This document shows positions 12,530 to 25,300 of a stretch of DNA of 64,000 nt, piece after piece; within the stretch, counting starts at the first letter, position 1, and each line of letters begins with the position of its first letter. The DNA is from Puffinus mauretanicus (lineage: Eukaryota > Chordata > Aves > Procellariiformes > Procellariidae): the NCBI GenBank assembly GCA_023333565.1, contig JAJKFH010000102.1:496001-560000 (forward strand), read 5' to 3'. The position numbers and the translations under genes are program-made. Under the pieces are notes generated by a model. That model did no database searches and was not told where the DNA came from. It saw nothing but the letters and a program-made list of their open reading frames with translations.

Positions 12530-13300
12530 GGGGTCAGCCCCGCGCCGAGTGTGGTGTGGCGAGGAGCTCGCGAAGGGCGACCTGACCAGAAAGGGGGCGA
12601 CGAGAAGCAGCTGCGGTGGCGAGCCTTGCCTTTCTCACGGCCCGGGGCCGACGAGCCGGCATGCAGGCGTCCACCGCGGGGCTGGCGGCCCTCCGCGGCT
12701 CCGGTGCTTCTCTGGCAGCAGCTGAGGAGTAAGAAATGCGCCCGGCCCGGCCCGGCCCGGCCCGGCAGGTCAGGGGTCAGGCTCCGCTCCCCCGCCGGCC
12801 CCGGAGGAGGCGCGGGCCTTCCGCCCCGCGCCGGCCGTCACCGGAGCGTCACGGGAAGGGGGCGGGGCGTCTCCGGCGCTCGGTTCGAAGAGGGGTGGCG
12901 GCGGCGGCGCGCGGGATGGAAAGCGGGGCGGCGGGTGCGCGGTGCGTGCGGCCGCAGGTGGGGGGGGGCACAGCGCCGGGCCCTGGGGGGGGCCGGTTCC
13001 CGTTCCCCTACACGCCCTACCTCATCCAGGAGCGGTTCATGGCGGCGCTGTACAGCGCGCTGGAGGCCGGCCGGGTCGGGATCTTCGAGAGCCCCACGGG
13101 CACGGTGAGCCAGTGCGGGGGGACGGCGGCAGCCGGGGCCCGGGAGGCTGGGGCGGCGGCAGGGAGCTGTCAGGCGGGAGGAGGACGGAGGCCCACCCCG
13201 GGTGGGGAGGGTCGGTGCTAGCCGGAGAAAGGGGCCGGGTCTGGGCCTGATCCCGCTCAGATCCTGTCACCGAGTGGGCCGTCCCTGTGTAGGGGCACGG
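12530..13300 (+). promoter_or_regulatory. DDX11: DDX11 CpG-island promoter and first exon region
   Basis: An abrupt rise to very high GC and CpG density spans the DDX11 start codon and the start of intron 1. No TATA box is evident, as is common for a broadly expressed gene. The island also holds a CCCGG pentanucleotide tract at 12741-12765 and long G runs inside coding exon 1. Confidence 0.75.
12741..12765 (+). repeat. (CCCGG)5 tandem repeat in DDX11 leader
   Basis: Five perfect CCCGG units lie about 150 bases upstream of the chosen DDX11 start codon. An in-frame upstream ATG at 12736 would translate through it and add 60 Arg/Pro-rich residues; I prefer 12916 because the extension looks like composition and the family begins near FPFPYTPY. 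Confidence 0.9.
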
Positions 13301-16300
13301 CTGCGTGAGTGTCGGTGGCAGCAGTGCTGCAGCCACGGGAGCCTCGTCTGGCTTGTTTTCTGTGGCAGGGAAAATCGCTGAGTCTCATCTGCGGGGCCCT
13401 GTCCTGGCTCCGAGACTTTGAGGAGAAAAAGCAGGAGGAGGAGGCGCGACTTCTGGCACTTGAGGACAGCGGACAGGAGGGGACGAAGCGGCCGACTTCA
13501 GCTGAGCCAGGACGCCCAGATAGCAAAGACACCGCTGGGGAACCGGACTGGGTTACTGCATTTGTGCAGAAGAAGGAAGAGCGGGACGCGGTGGACAGGC
13601 TAAAGGTTGAGAAATGCTCATATGTAGAGGATGGGTAAAATAACGAGGTGTGAGGATCAGAAAGGCTGATAGCCTGGGTGACGATTGGAAGAACAAGCGA
13701 GGCAAACTTTGATGGTGGTCTTTGTCTTTCATGGGACTTTGTTTCAGTTACGAGTTCAACGTCACAGGTTCAACCTGCAGTTCAACGCCATGCAGGTTGC
13801 AAGATAGGAAACTATATTGCTCTGAACATAGTAACATATAATAGGCGTGCAGGAGAATCGTCCACTGACAATTTTGTTTCAGAGTTAATTTTTTTCTATA
13901 CCCAGGGAATAGGAAAGTAATTATACCCAGGGTTTAGGGACAAATACACTTCATCCTTCCTTCACTCTCCCTTTACTTTAGGAAGAGCAGGTCAGGAGGA
14001 AAAAGCGAGAAGAACGTCTTGAAAAAATTCGCCATAATGTGCAGTTAAAATATGCAGCAAAGAGAAAGGTGAGTTATCTCACAGAGATTAGAACTTTCTG
14101 TTTTTGTTACCTCTGTTTTTGCTTATATCTGCGACTTCATTCTGAATTTTCCAACCTCTCTGTTTGGGGAGCTCTTTGTATCAGGTTGCTGAAATTGGCC
14201 ATCCAAAATTTTTGGTTAGATTTTCTTTTTAAAATACAGATGTGAAAAACAATTTGTGCATAGAGAATTTCCTGTGACAATGCTTGTGTGTGGATAGAAA
14301 GGGAGAGTGTTCTGATGGCCCTCTGCTTTTGTTTTAAAAGCTTTAATACTTGGATTTTTTTTTTTTTTTTTTTTAAGCGCTCTGTTTTATGAGCATGTGT
14401 GAACACTCAGTACTTCTGGAATAAAACCTGTAGAACTATGATTAAATTTAAGATCATAGGAACAGAAGACCCCTCCAAAAAAAACAGGTCAGGCTTTGGT
14501 TGTACTTTGCCCATCACTAGGGAACGATTGTATTTGTTTACTTTCATAGCAAATGCGATTGTATTGTTCAGAAGCGCCTTTTTTCTACATATAAAAAGTT
14601 CACAGATATATTTTCCTGCCATTTAGATGGGTGAACTGGCTTCAGTACTCTTGACTCTAAGAGGTTTTTGATGGTATGAGTCAAACTTCCCAGAAATACC
14701 CGCTTCACGTCCCCAAACAGGCAGACTTACTAGGCAGCCAGGCTTCTAGTTTCTAGTGTACTCCATCTCAAGTGCTGTGTTATGTTTTGGTCAACTCCTG
14801 TCAAAAGGATATGGCAGAAATAGCAAAGGTTCGGAGGTGAATGGCAAATGAAAAACAAGTGGAACAAAGAACTTTTGTCTCTTAAAAGAGGATGAAGAGC
14901 ATGTGAAATGAGAAGCATGATAAAAAGCAAGAAAGCAAGTGAGAGAAATATTATAGAGATTTGGAAAAGCAACTGATTCATCTCTTCTGTAGTGCTCACT
15001 AACTGCATTTCTTCATAATGCTGTGGTAAAAGAACGCTCATTGAAGTTGGAAGATACTGTTTTCAGATTGAAAAATGAACTTTTCTTTATCAGAACACAA
15101 AATTAATCAGAAAACTATTCTTCAACAGTTTAATTGAATTTTTGTAGAGGGGTAGACCTGTGTTAGAATAAGAACCACATAACTGGAGAAAAACAGCAAG
15201 AGAAGTCTTGTGCTCTGCATCCTAAAACAGGTGCTGAGTTTATCCTAGCTTTAAGTTAAGTGTGGACAGAGTGTTTGATTATGTCCTTATATGTTTGGTT
15301 GGTTGGGTTTATTTACACACTATTTTTTCTCAGGGAGACATCTTTTATGGGCCACTTTAAGCAACTAATACTGGATTACATGGATATTGTCATTTCAGGA
15401 TCTATTAGTTCAGTGGGCCTTTTGCATAGAAGATTCTTTATGTTTCCCCCTTCATATACGCCTGTGTGGGCAAGTCTTTGGTTGTTGGTAACAGCTGCAT
15501 TCTGTGGGGCTGAACAGCTTCAGACACCCTTGATGCGTTTGCTTGTCCTGCTGGGGGTTTACCCAGCAAGCCATTCCCTGTGTTACGGGTGAGGGACTGT
15601 GCTGTCTTCTGACCTGTCCATGGCATAAAGCGATGTGTGTGCTACCTCTCTTTCTGTGTGAGAAATAATGTGATCGTGTGTTCCTTTCAGAGATCTGAGG
15701 AGGATGAGACAAAGCGCCTTCTTCAGCTCAGCAAGGAGGCTCTTTCAGAGGGGGCTGGAGTGGATGTTCTAGAGCAGCTGGATCACGATGAGGAGGAGCT
15801 GATTCTTGCTGAATATGAGAGTGATGAAGAAAAGAAAGTGGTATCTGGGTAAGCACAGGGACTGAGGGGGTTCTGTGCCAAGGAAACGTTTTCTGTATCA
15901 TTTTTGGCTTGCCTTGATTAAAGAGATTTCACCTGTGATTGTGCAGATCTGGAGCTTCTCCGCCATTCAAGCTGTGTAAGGTAGTGGTTGTTCTGGGGGC
16001 TTGTTTGCTTAATTGGTTGGTTTGGTGGGGTTTTTTTGGATTTTATTTTATTTTGTTTTTTAAGCTTTTGTTAGACAGATCAGAGTGACCTGAAGTTTCT
16101 TCTGAGAGAGTGCATCTTTCTGAAGACGTGTGGCAATGTCCTGCCTTTATCCATGCCCAGTTTCCCAAAGAATGCCTCTGGATGCTGAGTGAATGACTTG
16201 AGATCAAGTGTCTTGCATTAGAAAAGCAAATTGGAACTCTGGGCATCAGAGGAAGCTGTCGGTCCTGCAGATTAGCACTGGCATCTCTTCATACTCTAAA

Positions 16301-19300
16301 GGGAGAGATGTTCACGTTTCTAAAGACCGAGCTTCAGCATGAAAACCCCATGCACACTTTTCTCTCTCATACATTTGCTTTATGCAGAAAGCCAGAAGCC
16401 ATACTTCAGCATGAAAAATCAAATACATTTAAAATACAAATTTACTAATTAGCATCTAGACAGATCCTCCTGCCTTAAAAATGGCAAAACACTTAACTAC
16501 TTCATTTATATGTAGTTTATCAAACATTAAACCGCTGTTGCCTTTGAGGAACTCTATGGCAGCTAAATATCTTCCTGAAGCTTTTCTTTATGCAATAGCT
16601 TGAGGGTGGTAAATTGTCTCTAAAGGGAAAGTCTTACAAAAATAAATAAATAAGCTCACCAAAGAATAGCATAGCACTGATTAGCTTACGCCCGGGGCTT
16701 AGAAGCCCCAGATTTAAAAGAAAGAAAAAAAAAAACTCTTGAAGTTGCTGAAGAGATAGCCCTACAGACGTTTTTCTTTTAAAGAGTAAGGCTTGACTTG
16801 ATTGTGCATACTTACACTATTCTTAAAAAGTCGATTTTTCTTTTACCTCCTGAGTTAAGATCTGAGGCTCTTCTTGAGATGACATAACCATCTCTCTTGA
16901 GACCTCTCTCTTGTAGTAGAGCATCATTTGATTCTAACTGTCAGTGATCTGCTGAAAGGAAACTGTTTGAGCTTTCTCTTTTCTTAGACTGGAAGAAGAT
17001 GACGATGATTTGGAAGAGGAGCATGTGACTAAGGTGAGATGAGGAAAGTAAATAGTGCTGCCTCACAGAACAGTGTAGGAGTGAGCAGCGTTATGGCTTC
17101 CTTGCACCCTTCCCAGAGTCATGCGGTACAGAAGGATTTAGGAACTAGCGTCCAAGAACTGCCAAGTTTGTTGATAATAGCAACCAGTTCTGCTGTGCTC
17201 ATCTCCTTCTGGACTACACTGGCTGCCTAAGCAGCCTGCTCTGCTAACACTGCTGAATTTTTGTTGTGGCTTGCTGTAAAAGCACACTGCAAGAAACACT
17301 TTTTTATTACTCTCCAATGGTGAGTCCCTGCTATTATAGGGACCTTGGAAAATTAAATGGAAACAAAGGCAAATGCATAGGAGAAAGCAAAGGTAAGGCT
17401 GTTGGCCTCAACAGTTGTAAGGTGACACTCAAACATGTGCCTTCCCTTGTGTTTTTGAAGGCTTGAGCAAGATTAACCTTGTTGAGGTACTTGGCTGCTT
17501 CCTTGCAGGATTGGTTGTAGGTAGGGGATTGGCTTCCATGTTCTTTTTGTCTTCTCTTTGTTCTTCCTCATTGTAGATTTACTACTGCAGCCGCACTCAC
17601 TCCCAGCTGTCTCAGTTTGTGCGTGAGGTGCAAAAAAGTCCTTTCGGCAAAGACACACGTCTGGTCTCCCTGGGATCCAGGCAGGTATGTGGTATTGTTC
17701 ACAAGGGACCCAGAGCGTGTATTAACTTAATATGAGAGACTTTGCGGGGAGCTGTGTGGATGTGATGCCTCAGAAGGCATCTCAGGATTGACTGAATCTC
17801 CCACTGAAAAACTAAAGCAGTTGTGGGTTGTGACACAGATGTCTGTGATGTACATTTTTCTGTGAGCTGTGTTTTGGCCATTTGCCCTTTGATGTAAATG
17901 CAAAAATCTGTTTTACCTCTTCTGGTGTGGAATATTATAGATGTCTGAGTCACTGGGAAGGTGTTCCTCTTAATATTACTTCTGGCAGCATCTTTTAGAA
18001 GCTGTTATGTAGCAATGAGCCATCTCAGTGCACCTTTTCTCATGTTTTTTTTTTTGCTAAGTTTTTATGGGTTTTGAGCATGTTTATAGCAGTTAGTATG
18101 CACGCTGTCTGACCGATAAACTTTTCCATTTCGGAATCTGGGCTGAGATTTTCTTTAAAGAAACCTTTTATTTTACAGCAAAGGGTGCACAGGGGGCACT
18201 CGGTGCTTAATGACCCCCAACCTCTTTCTCTCTTTGCATGTCCAAGAACCTGTGTGTGAATGAGGAGGTGCGACGCTTGGGGGCTCTCCAGCTCATCAAT
18301 GACCGCTGCATGGAGATGCAAAAGAACAAACATGGTAGGAACACTTCCAGCCTGGGAAAGCAATCACTGATAAAGCTGGTATAGAGTCTGGCGACAGTAT
18401 GCTCTGCCAATCAGTTCTAGCAAGAGAGTGGTGGGAGCTTGAAAATGGCAGATTGGAGGAGAGTGCTAGAGATCCTTAGTGCTTTTAGTTTTCTTGTCCT
18501 CCAGGCTAGGATGCTGAGATCGATAGGTATTTTCTGAGTGCCTTAAGGTGGTCATGACTTCCACAACGGAAGGATACTTGTCTTTGTAACTCAGTACTAG
18601 AAATGTTGGAAGATGTTACATGGCTAAATCTAACTGGCAAGAGTAGTGTCTGCTGTGGGGATGGAAATGTAACTGCTGAATAATTTTTAAATAGATGATA
18701 AGTTAAAAATACACGTGACAAAGCCTGCTTTGAAATCCAGGAGGTTCTGCAAAGTGGTTGTTTTAGGCTATGTGTTGCTCATAGCTTTCTTTTGATTTCT
18801 GCTGTTAGAAAAGAAGAGTGATGAAGAGATGGAAGGGAAGAAGAGACGTGTGAGTCGCACCGTATGCCCATTTTATTCCTATGAGCAAATGCAGTTTCTC
18901 CGTGATGAAGTTCTAGTGGAAGTGAAAGATATTGAGCAGTTGGTGGCTTTGGGAAGGGAGACCAAAGCCTGCCCTTATTATGGGAGTCGATACGCCATTC
19001 CTGCTGCTCAGGTAAGGTGTACACACTTTTAGTGGAATTAATGTCGGGGCCTCTAAGAATGAACCAATTACCTGCTCCCTCCAGTACTGTTACTCAATAT
19101 TGTGAGAGTTTGTAAACAGGCTTGTGTTTCTGTCAGCTGTAGTTTTGTTGAGAAAGCAAAGGAAAAGAATAATAGCCATTTGTAGTTAACAGGGAGGCTG
19201 TGAGTATGTCTCAGCGTTCTGAAATACTTGAAAGGCTCGATAATGCCAAGTGACAATAGTGACACATGGGTGTAATCTTAGCTTTTGCCACCGCTTTTCT

Positions 19301-22300
19301 TCCTTGCTTGGTTCTCTATCAAAAGATGTGCTTTCAGTGGTTCAAAGGAGATTTGGAAGGTAACCTGAGCCAATATGCAGTTGTAGCATAATCATTTCTC
19401 TTTAGCTTACATCCCAGTGCCCTTCTCAAGCATGTGCTCCTGTCTCTCTTCCTACCATTCCCATAATAAGACTAAGTAACTTGACTGAATTCTACGAGGC
19501 TATCTGATACAGGCCTTTAATGAGTGGTTACGGAGTGCCCTAATTTTGTAAGGATGAGAGCTAGAATCAGGGCAGCGTTTGCTTCTCCTGTAGCTGGTGG
19601 TGCTGCCCTATCAGATGCTCTTGCATGAGCCTACCAGGAGCGCTGCTGGGATCAAGCTGAAGGACCAGATCGTAATCATTGATGAGGCCCACAACCTCAT
19701 AGACACCATCACCTGTATCCATAGTGCGGAGGTCAGTGGCTCTCAGGTGAGTCATAGCCTGGCCTGTTAATCGTGAGCGAGCTCTGCTTCCAGCAAAGTG
19801 CCCTTTCTTGACTCCTTTGTAATAACAGCTCCTTTTTTTGTTCGTGTAGCTGTGCTGTGCCCACTCCCAGCTGTTGCAGTACATGGAGCGATACAGGTGA
19901 GGATCTTAGACAAAAATAGCACAACAACGGCAGGCAGCATGGATGCCATAGCTTGTCTCATGTCTGCAGGGGCTTTCTTGCTTTTCCCCAGTGGAGAGTT
20001 ATTTGCATTAATACTTCTGCAGATGGAAAGCCACTTGCTTCATTATCTCTGTCTAGAATCCATCTAAGTCAGACTCCTGGGGCTGGTATTAAGCAGTGAG
20101 AAGGGGGATACCCTGAGGATTCTGGCTTTCCCTTATACTCTTGGTTCCTTTCCCAATACCTCCCTCTAATTGCTCCTGCTTTGTGATGCAGAGTTTCAAA
20201 AGATTCAGTCTTTCATGTTTCTCCTGGACCTTAGTCTTTCATGTGCTGTCTGGCATTATGGCAGAGGCAGTAAGCTCTGAGGAGGAGGAAGCTATATGTG
20301 GTTTTTGGCTCTGGCCAAATCTTGCATCTTGTCATCCCTGCAGTGGTTGATTATTGTGCTCAATGCTAATAACGTTGAATTTGTGGAATGTTATTGCAAC
20401 AGGGACTTGGGGTGTCAGTGCCATTGTAATAAACAAATTGTAATTAATGTGTGAGGAGAAGGGCGATGGTAGGAACAGTGTGGGGTGCATGGGTGAGTGC
20501 TCTGAGGTGACCTTGGGCAGGATATCCAGGGATCTATGCCCTGTCAGAAATAAGGAGAGTGACCCAGGGAGAAATCATTCTTGATTCCTGTCTCCCCAAA
20601 ATGAAGGGGAGTTCAGGTGCTTGTCTCTGCAGCTCAGCTGCTGTGAGTCAGTCCCTGAAGATGTTTTGCGGCCTAATACCTGTCTCATTTTTCATAGGAA
20701 ACGTCTGAAGGCAAAGAACTTGATGTACATTAAGCAGATCCTGTATTTGCTGGAGCGGTTTGTAGCCATGCTGGGAGGTAAGCAAACCTGTTCTGTCTCC
20801 AGGGATGCTGACAGACTCTGAGCTGGTTGGTGCTTCCTCAGGGCACTGCCCCCCTTCCCCCGCTGCAGAATCTGTGGGGAAGTGTTGCTCACGTATAGGT
20901 TCAGGTGCCTATTTTATTTCTCAGGCTGTTTTGTAACATGGGGATGTTGACTGGTGTCTGCCTGAACCCCTGTCTTTGTCTGATTAGCTGAGGAGCAGCA
21001 GATGACATTATAAGTTGGTAGAGGCAGTTTCCCTCTCTTTCTGTGTGGTTTTCGTATCTGATTTGAGTGGAGATGAGGTAGGGTGCTAAGTGAGGAATAC
21101 AGCAGATGTGTGACAGTGATCAGGACAAGCACAAGAGCTGCTCAGAATAAATCTCCTGGGTCATCTTGTAGCACGGCCTCTACCTGAGTCAGGTGTGCCT
21201 CTGCAGAATGAGTCTTTCTTGAGTGGTGCCTTTCCTTCGTGAAAAAACATTATTTTGCTGTGGTTTTTAAATCCACTGCCATTTGCAGGGCTCCTTTCCT
21301 CTAATGATCTGTCTGCGAGACCTCAGTGTGCCTTGAGGAGAGCCTGTCATAAGTTCATAAAGAACTTCCTCCTTGCCCAGGGGAAATGCAGCTCTTTGGG
21401 GCAAGGGCCTGGTGGTGCTCTCTGCCCTTCTCTCAAAAGTATACTTCTCTTCCCACCTTGTTCCTGCCAGTCTTCTCTTCCCCGCACTCAGTTAAGCGCT
21501 TTCATTAGAAAATGCAGCCTGTGTACAGCTTCATGATTGAGGCTGCAAAAGTGAGATGTGAGATGGGTGTTAAACACTAGGACATAAAACGCAGTGAGTG
21601 GCAGCAATTAATCCTGTTCTGGCTGTTGGGGTGTGGGTGTGGAGCTGTCCTCAGGTTTTCCCCTCTTCCCAATCGCCTGCCCGCCTATGCGCCTCCCAGC
21701 TCCCCGCTGCTGCATTGAGGAGGGGTGAGGGATGCATTGCAGTCCCTGTCCCTTCATCTTTGCAGCATGATGACTACGTAGCGTGTGAGCATTTGTATGT
21801 ACCCATCCTACCTGCTGCCTCCTGCTACAGAAGGAAGGTAGGTGGTGTTTCTTAGGATGCAGCAGCACACTTGTCCTACAATGTAGGGCTACGCTACAGG
21901 GGAAATTAAAACTGAGCAGGAGCTGATGTTTTGTCTCTATAGCTACATTTTGCAGATGTGTAGTTATTTCTTGGGTTTTGTCCTGGTGCGGTCTCCCTTT
22001 TGGCTCAGTTGTTAGTCTCTTGCTTAATTTTAAGACGGACCCATTGTAAGCCTTCCTTGAAGGTTTCCTGTTTTACAGGTAATGTGAACCAAAATCCTAG
22101 CTGTCAGGCAGTTTCCCAAACAGGTAAGACTGGAGTGAACACCTGGGGTATGCAGCCATCGGTCAGGGACACGGGGTGGGCAGTAAGGGGCTGCAGGCCC
22201 CGCAGCTAATAATCTTTATTCTCCTTTCCCCCCCTTTCTTTCAGGGACAGTGCTAAAATCCATCAATGACTTTCTATTTCAGAGCCAGATTGACAATATC

Positions 22301-25300
22301 AACCTCTTCAAGGTAATGCAAATGTTGTCGTCTGCTAGGGCACAGGTGGTGGTGACTTGTTCAAGGTTATCAGGAAGTGTGTGCGAGAGCTGGAAGTAGA
22401 GCCAAGGCCCACGTGGCAGAATATGCTTTCTAGCAGATTCTCCCCAATGTATAGATCTCTCCTGCTGCTGTCTGGATAACAGTGCATTAAAGCTGGATAG
22501 GTGGTCTTGCAGTAGAGGGAAGCAAGTAATTAAACATGTATGAGTGCAGAGACTGTCTAGGCAAAGCTAAACTGTAAGGGCAAAGCTAAACTGTAAGGGT
22601 TGAGGGTGAAGAACCTATACTACTCCAGTAACCTAACCCATCCCTTGAACCTCCAAACACAGCACCTTAACACCGTGTGTTTCCACTCTGGAAACAATGC
22701 CCTGTAATGAACTGTTGTTTGGGAGGCAACACTCATGAAGAACTGCGCACCCCTCCCCAAGAGCACAGCAAGAACAGCAAATGATACTCCTGCTGGGCAG
22801 GGATCAAGGGCAGCAGGATGGGAGAGGGATGCTGAATGCCAGTTCGTTTTTCTGTCTTCCTCCAACAGGTTCAGCGTTACTGTGAGAAGAGCCTCATCAG
22901 CAGGAAGGTATTGCCCCTGTGACTTTATGGTCAACAGCGTTCAAATGCTATTTCATGCATTGCGTTTTAAGTGGAAGATGAAGCAGCTGGGGTGGAAGCC
23001 TGTCTTCTCCACTCTGCTCTGCAAAAAAAAGTGATTCCTGCAAAAAGCATTGTATGGTGGAGTTATCTTTTGCCTATACAGCAAAGAAGCATGCAACGTG
23101 GTGTACCACAGTATTCCAGTGGGTGCTAATTCTGTGCTGCTTGGCCTTAAACTTGCCAGCCTGGTAGGCTGCACTGCACCAGGGGAACAAACATCAGAGA
23201 CTTGTTTTGGTTTTAATTCAATGAGTGAAGGAAAGTAATGGGAGCTCTGGGCTGACAGATTCTGATTGGGCTGGTTTGCGAACACCTACCAAGGAACTTT
23301 ATCTGTGGCAGGCCAGCAAACCTGTTTTTATCTTGCCTGATTCCTGCTGTTGGTAGTCTTAGTCTTACTGGCTTTTGTCTGGCAGCTTTTTGGGTTTGTG
23401 GAGCGATATGGAGGCCCTGCCACAGCTGTGAAGACCAACAAGGAGAACAGGAAGTTGGCTGGTTTGCAGAACTTTCTTCTGACCCTCCAGCAGGGGTCTG
23501 ATAAAGAGGGTGAGTTCAGACATCCTCCACTTGTGCACCTGCGGACAAAGTGAGGATGTGGAACCTGCATCTATCTGCATGAGGAAAGGGGGGAGGCAGA
23601 TTTGAAGAGCAATAAACTGCAGAAGCTGTCCTGCGCACGTGTTTTGTAATATATATGGCTAACTGACCTAGGCAACTATACATATGATTAGAAGATCTCC
23701 TGAGGTCCCTTCCAAGCTGAATGATGCGATTCCATGTTTACACTGCATGCACTCAAGCTTTGCCCTGCTGTGACCTGCTGGCTCTGGGACCTGAGCTACC
23801 ATGGGTAGCTCTGTTTAGTGGTGCCAGCTACAAAAGCCAGATCTTTCTTTTTTTTCCTAGCAATGAGACAGAATTTGGGTTCTCTCCTTTACTGGGTCTT
23901 TGTTCTCTGCCTGCATATGTAGACCAGGTATCATGTTCCTGTAGAAAGGACCATCTATGTTTTGTGCTTAGTCCCTGTCTTCAGAAACGTGGCCTAAGTT
24001 GCCTGCCTCTCCTTTTCTCTTCTGGCCAGCAGGTACTCTCCAGAGCCCTCCTGTGGAGGCTGAGAACGACCAGCTCCGAACTGCCTCTCCACTGATGCAG
24101 ATTGAAGGATTTCTCTCAGCCCTCACAAATGCAAACCAAGATGGCCGAGTCATTCTCAGCAGGCAAGGTACTGGAAAGGGCGAGCTGGGGAGAGGTGGCA
24201 TGAGTCACAAGCAGGGTGCTTCACTGGCAGTGAGGGAGGAGGTCCTGAGCCTGGGGGGGAGCCTGCAGCCCTGCCGGAACATCTCTGTGCTGTCCATGAT
24301 GCAGGCTGGCAGGCTCGGTCTGTGTGAGGATTCATGAACCCAAAGGAATTCTTAACCAAGGGCATTGGGGCCAGGGTTTGCAGAACTCTGCTCCCACTTT
24401 GGATGTCGATTTTTGTCTTGCGATTTATTGCACTTCTTCCACAGCTCCAGGAAGATTAGGAAGCAGCAGGTAACTTCTAGGTTGGCTTTACCTGCTGCTG
24501 CCCCTGGCAATGTTGAATAGCAGCAAGTCCTTGTTTTGAGAGGTGGGGACCGGCCAGAGTGCCTAGGACAGCAGGGAGAATCTCTTACATCCCTGAGCGT
24601 GTGTCACAGCTAGTTCCTGATGTTGTCTCTCCTTTTCCCAGGCACAGTTGGTCAGAGCAGCCTCAAATTCCTCTTGCTGAATCCAGCTGTCCACTTTGCC
24701 AAGGTGGTGGAAGAATGCCGTGCGGTAATCATTGCTGGGGGCACCATGCAGCCGGTGAGGGAATAAGGATGCTACGCTGGGCTCTCGGGAGGTCTCTGGT
24801 GCTATCTGCAAGCAGGCATGGAAAGATAGCAGCTTGGCCCCACTGGGATATGCTCTTCTTCTTGCTTTCCATGGCATGTGTGGGAAAAGACCTTTCCTAC
24901 CTACCCTTTTATCTCCCTGGTATGGTTTCCCTGCATGAGGCATCACACTGCCTGTTTATGCAAAAAGTTGTAGGTGTAAGGGCACGATTGCCCTTGTCGG
25001 CCTTTCTTGTCCTCAAGGACAGGCTGAGGCTGAGCTCATGGTAGGTTGGAACTAGCATGGGTAGCAGTCGGAGGACTTTGTAAAACCATCTGACCTTCTA
25101 AAGGGACAGGGATCCCACAGGGACCATCCCATAGGGGATCTTTCAGAAAAATCAAGACTTCAGTCTTGGTAGGGTGGCAAGCAGCTTATTATCCTTCTCC
25201 TGTGGCTTTAGTGCCTGAGAGACAGCGTGTTTGTGTTGGTCGGGTGCAGTGGAGCATGCCAGATATCCCAGTTAGTTACGTTTATCCTGTTCCTGGACAC

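Noticed and set aside
12736..12915. In-frame upstream ATG extending DDX11 by 60 residues
   Set aside because: The extension is Arg/Pro-rich and runs through the CCCGG repeat; the family N-terminus fits the ATG at 12916 better.
20495..20530. MIR-like words (tgaccttgggcag) in DDX11 intron 10
   Set aside because: Too short to assign to a repeat family.
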